Shown piece by piece: positions 31,693 to 40,974 of a stretch of DNA of 64,000 nt. The notes beneath the pieces are model-generated. The model ran no database searches, was not told the origin of the DNA, and saw nothing but the letters and a program-made list of their open reading frames with translations. The stretch comes from Bacteroidales bacterium UBA4231. GTDB taxonomy: Bacteria; Bacteroidota; Bacteroidia; Bacteroidales; UBA932. The stretch is taken from the NCBI GenBank assembly GCA_002396335.1, contig DGXN01000030.1, positions 1-64,000 on the forward strand. The letters run 5' to 3'. Positions within the stretch are counted from its first letter, which is position 1; the number at the start of each line of letters is the position of its first letter. Position numbers and translations under genes: made by a program.

Positions 31693-33720
31693 TTACCAAC
31701 CCGGATTCTGGGTGAAGTGGGTCATTTCGGCCAGCTGGGCGCTGCCGAAGGGGAAGAGGTAATCCCGGTTCTGGAATACGGAACGGCCGCCGATGTAGTC
31801 GTCGCTCACGCGGGTGTAGGAATCCTCGTAATTGTCGGCCGTCAGATGGAGGGTCCAGTTCTCTACATTGTATTCCTTCAGGGCAATCATGGTGCGCATG
31901 GCGTCGTAGTGGCGCTGGCTGCCTTCGAAGGCGAATTCGCACATCTTTTCCTGCCGGATCATCCAGCGCAGCCATTCCTGGCCGGTGCGGGTGATTCCGC
32001 CGATAGTACCGCCGGCACCGGAGAAATCAATCTCCGGGTAGGCTTCCTTCAGACCTTTCAGGCCGCTGCGGGCGCGGACAAGGTCCACATAGGCGATGGC
32101 TTCCTCCGCGTCACGGGCGGTCTTCTCGTTGCAGGCTTCGGCATAGCTGAGGTAAACCTCGGCCAGGCGGAAGGCGGGGAAGACGTAGCGGATGGAACTG
32201 TAGTCAGTGTTCTCCTTCAGCTGGTTGCCGGCTTTGTACAGGCGGCGCCAGGTATAGCCCACGCGGTTGCACCCTTCGGTGGCCGAATAAGGTGAGGTGC
32301 AGTCTGTGCTGCTGTAGCAGGTGAAGCGGAGAGCGCTTCCGTCCATAGGCCGTTCGCAAGGCCACCAGAAACCGTTGGGAACGAAGTTGGAGTAGTAACG
32401 GGCGTCGCGGCCCACGGTGCTGTTGTGCGCTTTGAAAGGAAGGGCCCAGGAGGGGCTCACATCCACCACCTGCTGGTAGTTGTTCTCCCATCCGTCGGCC
32501 TTGTAGCCGGAGGTTTCGTCCACGATAGGGCGGGAGTAATCCAGCATGCCGTTGGTCTCGTGGTAGCCTACCACGGGGTAGCGGCCGGATTCGGCCATGG
32601 GGTAGGCATCCACCAGTTTCAGGGAAGGCGTGATGAGGGAGAATCCGCTGCGGCAGATCTTTCCGCCGGAGGGGAATGAGAAGGCCAGTTCTGCGCCGAT
32701 GGTGCCCAGGTAGGCCTCGCCCCACTGACGGTACCACCAGCCCCAGATGATTTCGGTGTTGGTGCCCCAGTTCTCGAACCAGACATTCTGGTAGGAGTCG
32801 GCCGCATCCTGGATGTTCGTCAGGGGAGTACCCTTCTTGGTGAGTTCGTATTGGTGAAGGTCAATCACGTCTTTGGCTGCTTTGGCTGCGTCGTCCCACT
32901 TGGTGGCGTCGTACTCCGGGAAGAGTTTCTCTCCGCGGCTGTTCACAAGACCGTCATAAAGTTTAGTGCCGTTCTGGCCGTTGAAAAGGGGAGAGGCGGC
33001 ATACAGGAGGAGACGGGCTTTCAGGGCCATGGCAGCTCCCTTGGTGGCGCGGCCCATGTTGGAAGAGGCGGCGATGACGTCGGAGATCTTGGCGGGCAGC
33101 AGGTCGATGGCACGGTCCAGTTCGGCCGTAATGAACTGGACGTTCTGGTCCACCGTATGGCGGTCGATGGCTTCTCCGTTGATGTTCTGGTCGGAGGCGA
33201 CGGGCTTGCCCTCTTCATCCATCCACAGATATACGGGGCCGTAATGGCGGAAGAGGCAGAAATAGTAGTAGGCTCTCAGGAAGCGGGCCTCTCCTTCCAT
33301 GCAGGACACCAGTTTTTCGGAGTCTTCTTTGTCGTAGTGGAGGTTGTTGATGAAGGTGGTGCACTCGTTGATGGCCTCGTAGAACTTTTTCCAGTAGTTG
33401 CCGCTGTTTACATCGGTGGAACTGGCGCTGGAATACTCTCCGCGGCGCACTTTGTACCAGTTGGTCTCCCACTGGGATTTTCCGTGCAGCGCTTCATCGG
33501 AGCGGAGGCTGGTGCCTCCTTCCTGGCCGCGCAGGTTTTCATCCTGCGGGATATAGGCGTACAGGTGGGCCAGGTACTGGCGGACAGCCGTGGAACGGCC
33601 CATGATGTCCTCGAGGGTGGCCTGGTCCTTGGTGTTGATGTCGAAGTAAGAGTCGCAGGAAACGGCGGTGCAGGCGGCTGCGAGCACGGCGGCGATGAAA
33701 GTTTTAACAGAATGTTTCAT
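31693..33720 (-). CDS. SusD/RagB-family outer-membrane glycan-binding lipoprotein
   Basis: This 675-residue lipoprotein has lipobox TAVSC (Cys22), followed by the SusD-type DSYFDINTKDQATLEDI and RQYLAHLYAYIP starts, TPR-like helices (EARFLRAYYYFCLFRHYGPV) and the C-terminal SusD_RagB domain ending in LFPFGSAQLAEMTHFTQNPGW. SusD proteins lid the SusC transporter and capture oligosaccharides at the cell surface. It is 12 nt after susC. The glycan specificity cannot be read from the sequence. Confidence 0.95.
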   Translation of the reverse strand: MKHSVKTFIAAVLAAACTAVSCDSYFDINTKDQATLEDIMGRSTAVRQYLAHLYAYIPQDENLRGQEGGTSLRSDEALHGKSQWETNWYKVRRGEYSSASSTDVNSGNYWKKFYEAINECTTFINNLHYDKEDSEKLVSCMEGEARFLRAYYYFCLFRHYGPVYLWMDEEGKPVASDQNINGEAIDRHTVDQNVQFITAELDRAIDLLPAKISDVIAASSNMGRATKGAAMALKARLLLYAASPLFNGQNGTKLYDGLVNSRGEKLFPEYDATKWDDAAKAAKDVIDLHQYELTKKGTPLTNIQDAADSYQNVWFENWGTNTEIIWGWWYRQWGEAYLGTIGAELAFSFPSGGKICRSGFSLITPSLKLVDAYPMAESGRYPVVGYHETNGMLDYSRPIVDETSGYKADGWENNYQQVVDVSPSWALPFKAHNSTVGRDARYYSNFVPNGFWWPCERPMDGSALRFTCYSSTDCTSPYSATEGCNRVGYTWRRLYKAGNQLKENTDYSSIRYVFPAFRLAEVYLSYAEACNEKTARDAEEAIAYVDLVRARSGLKGLKEAYPEIDFSGAGGTIGGITRTGQEWLRWMIRQEKMCEFAFEGSQRHYDAMRTMIALKEYNVENWTLHLTADNYEDSYTRVSDDYIGGRSVFQNRDYLFPFGSAQLAEMTHFTQNPGW

Positions 33721-33732
33721 GGTGCGTTCTCT

Positions 33733-36700
33733 TTAAAAGTTCAGGTTTAAACCCAGGCTCACATTGCGGGTGAGCGGATAGACGTTGCCGTAGGTGGACT
33801 CCAGTTCCGGATCCCAGAGCTTGAACTTGGAGAAAGTAAGGAGGTTCACCCCCTGCAGATAGATGCGGGCAGTGGAGATATGGATTTTCTTGGTCCATTT
33901 TTTCGGGAAGGTGTAGCCCAGCTCGGCATTCTTCAGGCGCAGGAAACTCATGTCCTTCTGCCAGAAGGTGGAGGAGCGGAGGTTGTTGGCCGGGGTCTCC
34001 GTGGAGAATCGGGGGTATTCGGCGTCGGCCGAAGGGTTTACGGACCAGCTCTTTTCGGCCACGTCGGCAAAGATCTGGCCCTGGACCTTGACATTGGAAG
34101 CGGCACCGCCGTAGAGGTTGTAACCGCCGATAATCCGGGTCACGTGGGACATGCCGCTGAAGAAGACGCTGGCGTCGATGCCCATGTAGCTGAGGGAAAG
34201 GCCGAAACCGTAGTTGATCTCCGGGATGGAGGTGTAGCCGATGGGGACAATGTCGTAGGCGTCCACCTGGCCGTCGCCGTTGATGTCCCGGTACTTGATG
34301 TCGCCGGGCGCGACGGAACCGAATGTCTGGACGGGCCAGGTGTCAATCTCTTCCTGGCTCATGAACAGGCCTTCGGCGATGAGGCCGCGCTGCTGTCCGT
34401 TGGCAAAGCCGGCCGTGTTCTGGTAAGGCCAGACCTGGGAGGGCTTGTCGTCGTAAACGCGTTTGTTGCGGTTGAAGGTGTAGTTGCCGCGGGCGCTCAG
34501 GTTCAGGCCGCTGGGGAAGGTGTAGTCGAACTGGCCGGAGAGGTCGAAGCCGGAATTCTGCATTTCGCCGATGTTGGTGTATTGGGTTTTGCGGAGACCC
34601 ACTGCGGAAGGCAGACTCTGGCGCTCGATGAAGATGCCGCTGCGGTAGTCGTTGAAGTAGTCCAGCTGGAATTTGATGTGATCCTGCCAGAAGTTCAGTT
34701 CCAGGCCCACATTGCGTTTGAGGGCCTCCTCCCAGACAATGCCGGGGTTGCCGATATCGCCGGTGGTGACGCCGGCGGTGCCCACGGGACCGGTAAGACC
34801 CCAGTAGAAGCCGGAGATACCGCTGGTGTCCATGGTGGTGTTGTAGCCGAAACGGCGGTTGCCGCCGATCTGGTCGTTACCGACTTTGCCGATAGAGGCC
34901 TTGATCTTGAACATGCTCACCCAAGTCTTGATGGGGTCCCAAAACTTTTCGTTGGAGACAATCCATCCGATGGCGCCGGAGGGGAAGAATCCGAAGCGGT
35001 GTCCGGGCGAGAAGTTCTCGGAGCCGTTGTAACCGAAGTTAAACTCGGCGAAATAGCGGTCCCGGTAGCTGTAGGTGGCACGTCCGGCGATACCGAGGCT
35101 CTTATACGGGAATGTATTCCAGTAGGAGCCGGGATTGATGTTGGTGCGTTCTCTCAAGTACCAAAGGAACATGCCTCCCACGCGGTGGGCGCTGTTGAAG
35201 CTGTGCTCATAATTGGCCGATGCTTCCACATTCAGGACGGTCTGGCCGCTGACGCCGGAGCTGGAAGTGTTGATATATCCGGTTCCGCTGTTTCCCTGCA
35301 GGGCGTATTCATAGTCCGCGATGTCGGAATTGTAGCGCAGGAAGTAGATGCGGGGCAGGATAACATTGGTGTAGGACGTAGTGCTCTTGGCATCCCAGGA
35401 AACCTGGATTTTGGCCGTAAGCCCTTCCAGAAGGAATTCAGAGAAGTCCTGGGTGAGGGAAACGGTGGTCTGGGCATTTTGGGAGGATGTTTCCGCGTAA
35501 CCCATGTTGTTGATGAGGTTGTACGGGTTGCGTCCATTCTCGGGGTTGGAGAGGGTCCCGTCGCTGAACACCACGGGGAAGCCGATGGGGGAAATCTGCA
35601 GCGCGTAATTGTAAATCTCGCTGATGTCGCTGCCCGGCTTGTTCTTTTTGGTGAACTGGGTGCTCAGGTCCATGCCCAGGACAGTGGACTTTGTGATGTT
35701 GATATCCACGTTGGTGCGGAAGTTGAACCGCTGGTAATTCATCTGGGCGTTATAGCGGTCGTTCTGGGCTACGTTGAAGATACCGTCTTCAAAATAGTAG
35801 GAACCTCCGGCGTAGTACCGGACATTCTTGGTACCGCCCACGACGGCGATGTTGGCCTTGCGGTTCACCGCCTGGCTCTTGAACAGCTGCTTCATCCAGT
35901 CCACGTTGGGGTAGAGGTCGCTGTACAGGATGGGGAGGGCGTCATCGGCCGTGTTTACCCGCTGGGAGCGAACCTCGTCGGAAGCCAGGTACATGGAACG
36001 GCTGTAGTCGTCGATCATGCCGGGCTGCATGGTGTTCAGGTAGTTGATGAACTGTTCGGCCGACGCCATCTGGGGCAGCTGGGTGGGGGCGGTGAGGCCG
36101 GATTCCAGTTTCACGCTTACCTTGGGCTTGGACTCGCTGCCGCGCTTGGTGGTAATGAGGACGATGCCGTTTGCACCGCGGACGCCGTACAGGGCGGTGG
36201 CGGTTGCATCCTTCAGGATGGAGAAGGAGGCGATGTCTTCGGTGTCCACCAGGTCCATCGAGCGCTCGACACCGTCTACCAGGATGAGCGGATAGGCGTT
36301 GGCACCGAAGGTGTTCACGCCACGGATCCAGAATTCGGCGCTGGAGCCCGGTTCACCGGTGTGCTGGACAGCCACTACGCCGGCCAGTTTACCGGCCAGG
36401 CCCGTCGAGAGCTGGCCGATGGGCGCTTTAAGCACTTCCGCATCGACTGAAGTGATAGAGCCGATGACGGACGCTTTTTTCTGGGCACCGTAGGCCACCA
36501 TCACCACCTCGTCCAATTGGTTGGCCTGGGGAACCAGTTTCACGAGCATGTCGGTTTGGCTGTTCACGGGAACTTCTTCGTCTTCGTAACCCAGGAAGCT
36601 TACAATCAGGTAGTCCGTGGGCTTGACGGAAATGTCGAAGCGACCGGCGCCGTCAGTCATGACGCCGCGGGTTTCGCCTTTGACGGTGACAAAAGCGCCG

Positions 36701-36819
36701 GCGACCGGTGCGTCCGTCTCGTCAATGACCTTACCCTTAACGTTCCGATTCTGTGCACTGACATCCAGACCCAAGGTCAGGATGAGGAGCATGGCCAGAA
36801 GGCTGAGTTTTTTAATCAT
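33733..36819 (-). CDS. SusC/RagA-family TonB-dependent outer-membrane transporter
   Basis: The protein has 1028 residues: a signal peptide ending near VSAQ, a carboxypeptidase-D-like regulatory domain (about 27-110: VKGKVIDETDAPVAGAFV, YLIVSFLGYEDEEV), the plug with LDEVVMVAYGAQKK and the SusC signature around WIRGVNTFG/LILVDGVERSM, and a 22-strand barrel ending NVSLGLNLNF. There is no N-terminal STN domain, so it is not a transducer for an anti-sigma system. It imports oligosaccharides with energy from TonB-ExbBD and is paired with the SusD lipoprotein 12 nt downstream. Unusually for such operons, four cytoplasmic/inner-membrane sugar genes precede it. Confidence 0.97.
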   Translation of the reverse strand: MIKKLSLLAMLLILTLGLDVSAQNRNVKGKVIDETDAPVAGAFVTVKGETRGVMTDGAGRFDISVKPTDYLIVSFLGYEDEEVPVNSQTDMLVKLVPQANQLDEVVMVAYGAQKKASVIGSITSVDAEVLKAPIGQLSTGLAGKLAGVVAVQHTGEPGSSAEFWIRGVNTFGANAYPLILVDGVERSMDLVDTEDIASFSILKDATATALYGVRGANGIVLITTKRGSESKPKVSVKLESGLTAPTQLPQMASAEQFINYLNTMQPGMIDDYSRSMYLASDEVRSQRVNTADDALPILYSDLYPNVDWMKQLFKSQAVNRKANIAVVGGTKNVRYYAGGSYYFEDGIFNVAQNDRYNAQMNYQRFNFRTNVDINITKSTVLGMDLSTQFTKKNKPGSDISEIYNYALQISPIGFPVVFSDGTLSNPENGRNPYNLINNMGYAETSSQNAQTTVSLTQDFSEFLLEGLTAKIQVSWDAKSTTSYTNVILPRIYFLRYNSDIADYEYALQGNSGTGYINTSSSGVSGQTVLNVEASANYEHSFNSAHRVGGMFLWYLRERTNINPGSYWNTFPYKSLGIAGRATYSYRDRYFAEFNFGYNGSENFSPGHRFGFFPSGAIGWIVSNEKFWDPIKTWVSMFKIKASIGKVGNDQIGGNRRFGYNTTMDTSGISGFYWGLTGPVGTAGVTTGDIGNPGIVWEEALKRNVGLELNFWQDHIKFQLDYFNDYRSGIFIERQSLPSAVGLRKTQYTNIGEMQNSGFDLSGQFDYTFPSGLNLSARGNYTFNRNKRVYDDKPSQVWPYQNTAGFANGQQRGLIAEGLFMSQEEIDTWPVQTFGSVAPGDIKYRDINGDGQVDAYDIVPIGYTSIPEINYGFGLSLSYMGIDASVFFSGMSHVTRIIGGYNLYGGAASNVKVQGQIFADVAEKSWSVNPSADAEYPRFSTETPANNLRSSTFWQKDMSFLRLKNAELGYTFPKKWTKKIHISTARIYLQGVNLLTFSKFKLWDPELESTYGNVYPLTRNVSLGLNLNF

Positions 36820-36837
36820 TGATGTTTTTATTATGTG

Positions 36838-37650
36838 TTAATAAACAGTCGTTGGTTCAAGTAGCGCGGACAGTCCTTCAAAGACAGCTCCTTCCGGAAC
36901 CGGCAGGATGGCAATGCCTTCCAGGGCATTCTGCAAGGGCCTGAGCATCAGGCTCAGGGACTTGGAAATCTGACCGCCCACAAGCAGGGTGTCTGTCCGG
37001 ATGTCCGGCAGCGTGTCTTTCAGGAATTCGCCGAGCACTGAGCCTACATGGTCATAAACTTCCAGTGCGGGGATGTCCCCTCCAAAGGCGAGCTTGGCAA
37101 CGGTGTATGCACTCTGGGATCCGTCCCCAGTCTTTTCCCGATAGGCGTTCCGGATCCCCCGGGCGCTGATGACATCTTCCAGAATTCCTTCTCCATAGGG
37201 GAGATTCCAGAGGTTGCGGGCAGGAGAGCCTTTTTCATTGACGTGAACCTTTCCGTCCGTGTAGTAGCTGAATCCCAGGCCGGTGCCCAGCGTGACCACG
37301 GCGGCATTTTTGAGCCCCAGCATCCGGACAGAACCCAGAAGGAGGGTGTTCACGTCATGGCCGAACCGGAGTGGAATTCCTTCCGGTACACAGGCAAGGG
37401 TACGGAAAGCCAGGTCTTTCACGGCGGCGAACTTGTGCTCCATCCGGAAAACACCTTCCCGGTAGTCGAAGGGACCGGGAATGGCTACGCCAATTCCTTT
37501 CACGCCGTCCAGAGGGCCGACCGCTTTAGCAAGTGCAGCGGCAATCTCCTCCCTGCTCCCATCGGAGGGGATGGGAACCTGACGGCCGTCGGCACACTTG
37601 ACGAAGGTGCCGCCAACGTCCAGGAGGCGATATGCCTTAGAGTTCAACAT
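36838..37650 (-). CDS. ROK-family sugar kinase
   Basis: The ATG at 37650 (MLNSKAYRLLDVGGTFVK) gives 270 residues; the longer open frame upstream lies inside the preceding gene. Actin-fold motifs are LLDVGGTFVK (phosphate 1), IGVAIPGPFD, a GHDVNTLLLGS block with the general-base Asp, and VVTLGTGLGFSYY. The CxCGxxGCxE zinc motif of typical ROK kinases is absent at its expected place. It should phosphorylate a hexose made by the sugar isomerase encoded two genes upstream. It overlaps the previous gene by 14 nt and precedes susC by 18 nt. Confidence 0.87.
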   Translation of the reverse strand: MLNSKAYRLLDVGGTFVKCADGRQVPIPSDGSREEIAAALAKAVGPLDGVKGIGVAIPGPFDYREGVFRMEHKFAAVKDLAFRTLACVPEGIPLRFGHDVNTLLLGSVRMLGLKNAAVVTLGTGLGFSYYTDGKVHVNEKGSPARNLWNLPYGEGILEDVISARGIRNAYREKTGDGSQSAYTVAKLAFGGDIPALEVYDHVGSVLGEFLKDTLPDIRTDTLLVGGQISKSLSLMLRPLQNALEGIAILPVPEGAVFEGLSALLEPTTVY

Positions 37651-39478
37651 CTTCGTATCCGTCCCGGAGCAGGGTCTTATGGACGCGGATGGGTTCGGCG
37701 CCCAGGTTCTCGATGACGTATTCGCCCATGTCGGCCGGAACGACGACCAGGTCCATGAACGAAGCCTCATAGGCACGTTCGGGGTGCGCCTTGCTGCGGA
37801 CTCGGATTTTTTCACCATCCACCAGCGTGAGGACGTGGAACTTGCCGTCAGTGCGCTGGGTGCAGGTCTTTTCGAATTCCAGGCGGCGCAGGCTGAAGTA
37901 CAACTGCTCGTTTTCACCTACGATGTATTCTTCCCAGCCTTCGCCGGAAGCGGCGAGGCGTGGCTCCTGCACAATGTAGTCTTTGCTGGCGGGGTCGTGG
38001 ATGACGGAGGTTCGGCGTTGCTGGTTCACGTTCAGCTCTCCCAGCTTGGTATGGATGGGGCGCTGCTTCCCGTCAAAGTCCAGGCGCAGGTAGTCGTACA
38101 TCTTATACGTATATGAGCCGATGGTAAGCGAGCCGATCTCCAGGATCACCTGGTTGCGGCCGCTGGAGTGGATGGTGCCGGCGGGCAACATCACCTGGAG
38201 GCCGGGCACGGACTTCTCGTAGCTCACGTATTTCATATAGTCCACGGGCTGATGCTTTGTGTCGGCCGCTTCGATGGCGCGGAAGAATTCGGGGATGTCG
38301 GCGTCGTCGCGGAAGCCGATGAAGGTTTTGGCGTCATGACCGGTGACCACGACGTAGTAGCTTTCGTCCTGCCGGCCGAATTCATTATAATGGGCTTTGT
38401 TATAAGCGCTTCCGCTGTGGCACTGGATGCTCATGTTGCCGGTGGAGTGGTAACTGTCGTCCCAGTTGAAGCGGATGGGGAAGTATCCGCCGAATTTGTC
38501 CACTACCTTGGGCCCCAGCACTTTTTCGCCTTCTTTCATGAAAAAGGTGGAGAACGGGATTTCCAGCAGGGTGCCCTTCACGTCAACCAGAACACTCACC
38601 TCCATGGGAATGAGGTCGAACACCCAGGCTGCGTTGCGCATCTGGGCCGGGAGTTTGCGGAGTTTTTTCATGTAAGTGCCGCCCCAGACTCCTTCCAGAT
38701 AGACGGGTTTGCAGCGGAACGGATAGCTGGAAAGGGCCGACGTAACTTCGCTGAAGGCATCGTAAGGGAGAAGGATGTTCTCGTTGGGGTTGTCGTTCTC
38801 TACGTAGAAGTCGACATTCCTTTCCCGGGCGAGGAGCTCGCGGCGTAGGCCCACTGCCACTTCAAAGTCACAGTAGTAGCAGCGGCGGATAATGAGGGGC
38901 GTGGTGAGCGCCTCGTCCATGCCTATGTTGATATACTGTCCGCGGCGGATCCTGAGGATGCTTTCTTTTGGGGTTACATCGAGGAATACCTTCACGTCGT
39001 AGAAGCCCCTGAGGCCTTTGATCAGGCATCCTTGCCCGTAGACGATGGTAACAGCGTCGGGACGGTCTTTCTGCCTTTTCAAACCTTCCAGTTTGTCCGG
39101 ATCCAGCAAGCCTTCATAACCGCCCTTGTAAACTTGCCCGAAAAGAAGAGTGGGGTCTTCGCTGCGGTCCCAGCTCAGTTTGCTGTCCACAAGGTCCCAA
39201 AGTTCCTTTTCGTTTTTGTATACGCTGCGGAAGTCTATCTTGCGGGTTTTCAGGCCGCGGACGTGGAGCTGCTGTTCCAGGAGGTTCACGGTGCGGGCAA
39301 AGTCGGCCCCGACGTAGCCGTCGATGCCGATGACCATGCCGTTTTCCAGCCCGGAGGCAAGCTTTTTGGCTACATTTACACTCCCTTTTACTACTTGTTT
39401 TCCCACCTCGTCGCGGATGGCCGGCCGGTTCACGGGAACCAGGTCGTCGAACGGGTAGGGATTATACATGAAACTCAT
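37637..39478 (-). CDS. Mannose-6-phosphate-isomerase-like protein with degenerate uridine-kinase-like N-terminal domain
   Basis: This 613-residue protein has two parts. Residues ~30-240 resemble a uridine-kinase-like P-loop fold, but the nucleotide loop reads GIDGYVGADFA, without the Walker A lysine. Residues ~255-613 are a type I phosphomannose isomerase-like cupin: the metal-site landmarks are QCHSGSAYNKAHYNEFG, QDESYYV and MLPAGTIHSSG. PMI enzymes interconvert aldose and ketose 6-phosphates, so it could act after the ROK kinase. The first domain may be regulatory. I know of similar two-domain proteins annotated as class I PMI, but no settled function. Confidence 0.78.
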   Translation of the reverse strand: MSFMYNPYPFDDLVPVNRPAIRDEVGKQVVKGSVNVAKKLASGLENGMVIGIDGYVGADFARTVNLLEQQLHVRGLKTRKIDFRSVYKNEKELWDLVDSKLSWDRSEDPTLLFGQVYKGGYEGLLDPDKLEGLKRQKDRPDAVTIVYGQGCLIKGLRGFYDVKVFLDVTPKESILRIRRGQYINIGMDEALTTPLIIRRCYYCDFEVAVGLRRELLARERNVDFYVENDNPNENILLPYDAFSEVTSALSSYPFRCKPVYLEGVWGGTYMKKLRKLPAQMRNAAWVFDLIPMEVSVLVDVKGTLLEIPFSTFFMKEGEKVLGPKVVDKFGGYFPIRFNWDDSYHSTGNMSIQCHSGSAYNKAHYNEFGRQDESYYVVVTGHDAKTFIGFRDDADIPEFFRAIEAADTKHQPVDYMKYVSYEKSVPGLQVMLPAGTIHSSGRNQVILEIGSLTIGSYTYKMYDYLRLDFDGKQRPIHTKLGELNVNQQRRTSVIHDPASKDYIVQEPRLAASGEGWEEYIVGENEQLYFSLRRLEFEKTCTQRTDGKFHVLTLVDGEKIRVRSKAHPERAYEASFMDLVVVPADMGEYVIENLGAEPIRVHKTLLRDGYEDVEL

Positions 39479-39513
39479 ATTGCTTTTGTTGTGCCCGGCT
39501 TGACCGGGATCTT

Positions 39514-40974
39514 TTAATAGTTATAAAACTCAAATCCCATAATTTCTGCAAAGGCTTCCAGCTGGGGACGCCAGTCGCCGTCGGCAATGGCATAGTGCTG
39601 GGTAACTCCCACCTTGAGCACTTTTTCGAAGAGTTCCTTGACAGGAACCTGCGGACGGAAAATCGTGTGGCTGTAGGTGGCCAGGAGGTGTTTTTTGTGG
39701 CTTTGCGGGGTGTCTTTTTCGGAGAGGCTTTCGGCGAGGAAAGTGACCAGCTTGTACTTGCCGTTTTCCTCATACAGGCCGGCGACGGTCTTCATTCCGG
39801 GGCTGATGCGATACCATGCGAAAGGCGCTCCTGCATACTTCCAGGAGGTTTTTGCAAAGCGCACGTCGCGGGCGATTATCACGTTGTCCTGCCAGGCGGG
39901 GTCGTTGTGGTCGTTGGGGCCTGCATGGCCGCCGGCGAAGGTCCCGAAGTCGTCTTCAATGTGGAAAGGCTCGATGAAATTGACATTCTTTCCGCTCAGG
40001 AGCTTGAGGATGTAGGTGATGAGACCGGCGCCGATATCGGCCTCGGGGACCAGTACGCTTACGTTTTCATTGAACCACTGCGGATAGAAGCCTGCGCGGC
40101 AGCCGGCCGTGCGGAAGGTGGCCTGGTCGATATCGTTGTACACGTAGCAGTCGATGTCGTTCTTCTGGGCCAGTTTCTTGATGCCGAGGGTGGCTTTTAC
40201 GCAGCCGATGAATTTGTCGTACTCCACGTCGTCCATCATCTTGTACTTGGAGGTGAGTTCGTCGGCATAGGCTTTTACTTCTTCGTCGGTAAGGTTGTCT
40301 ATCTCGGTACCGTAGTCAGAGTACGGCAGGTAGTGAATCTCCGGGCCGATTTTGGTAAAGAGGTCGTAGTTGTCGATATAGGTGCTCCACATGGCCTCGT
40401 TCATATTGGCCATCAGGCCCACGTTGGAGTGGCGCAGGATGCTTCGGACACGTGCGGCATCGGCGAAAACGCGGACCTTTTCCGTAATCTCCTCACGGGT
40501 GCCCATGACGGTGCGGACGCCTTTCCGGGGGATTCGCCTGATGCTGCCGGAGCCCTCCAGGGAGCCCACAAGGGTTCCTGCGCAGAGATAGTCTACAAAA
40601 TCATCCTCGTCAAGGGTAGTCTCAAATGTCATCCGGGGCTTGGCGACATTGCAGAAGAGAATGGGCATCTCCGGGCAGTCACGGAGGAAGCGGATCCATG
40701 CAAAGTCCTCACTCCATGAAAGGAATTCAGCATAAACGAAGTCCACTTTTTCCTGGAAGAAAAGGTTCAACGCTTTCTCGGCGTCTTCCCTTTCATAGAC
40801 AATGCCGGGATCCACCAGGTCCAGGAAGTCCATGGATGCTTTTATGTCTTTGACAGCCAGGTCTTTGCGCTCGCCATATGTGCCGCGCTTGGGTCCGTAG
40901 AGGTTCTTGAAACGCGGGGAGGCAATGAGGAGTAGTCCTGCCTTTGGTTTCCGCTGTTTATCGCTTGCTTGCAT
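39514..40974 (-). CDS. L-fucose/L-arabinose isomerase-like protein
   Basis: This 486-residue cytoplasmic protein resembles the fucose/arabinose isomerase superfamily. An N-terminal Rossmann-like part (PKAGLLLIASPRFKNLYG, VDFVYAEFLSWSEDFAW) is followed by the central VGLMANMNEAMWS and a C-terminal beta domain with FIEPFHIEDDFGTFAGGHAG. It is not a close match to classical FucI (~590 aa) or AraA (~500 aa), so the sugar is unknown. Such enzymes turn a free aldose into a ketose. It overlaps the MFS gene by 17 nt and lies before the PMI-like and ROK genes, suggesting import, isomerisation and phosphorylation in order. Confidence 0.75.
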   Translation of the reverse strand: MQASDKQRKPKAGLLLIASPRFKNLYGPKRGTYGERKDLAVKDIKASMDFLDLVDPGIVYEREDAEKALNLFFQEKVDFVYAEFLSWSEDFAWIRFLRDCPEMPILFCNVAKPRMTFETTLDEDDFVDYLCAGTLVGSLEGSGSIRRIPRKGVRTVMGTREEITEKVRVFADAARVRSILRHSNVGLMANMNEAMWSTYIDNYDLFTKIGPEIHYLPYSDYGTEIDNLTDEEVKAYADELTSKYKMMDDVEYDKFIGCVKATLGIKKLAQKNDIDCYVYNDIDQATFRTAGCRAGFYPQWFNENVSVLVPEADIGAGLITYILKLLSGKNVNFIEPFHIEDDFGTFAGGHAGPNDHNDPAWQDNVIIARDVRFAKTSWKYAGAPFAWYRISPGMKTVAGLYEENGKYKLVTFLAESLSEKDTPQSHKKHLLATYSHTIFRPQVPVKELFEKVLKVGVTQHYAIADGDWRPQLEAFAEIMGFEFYNY

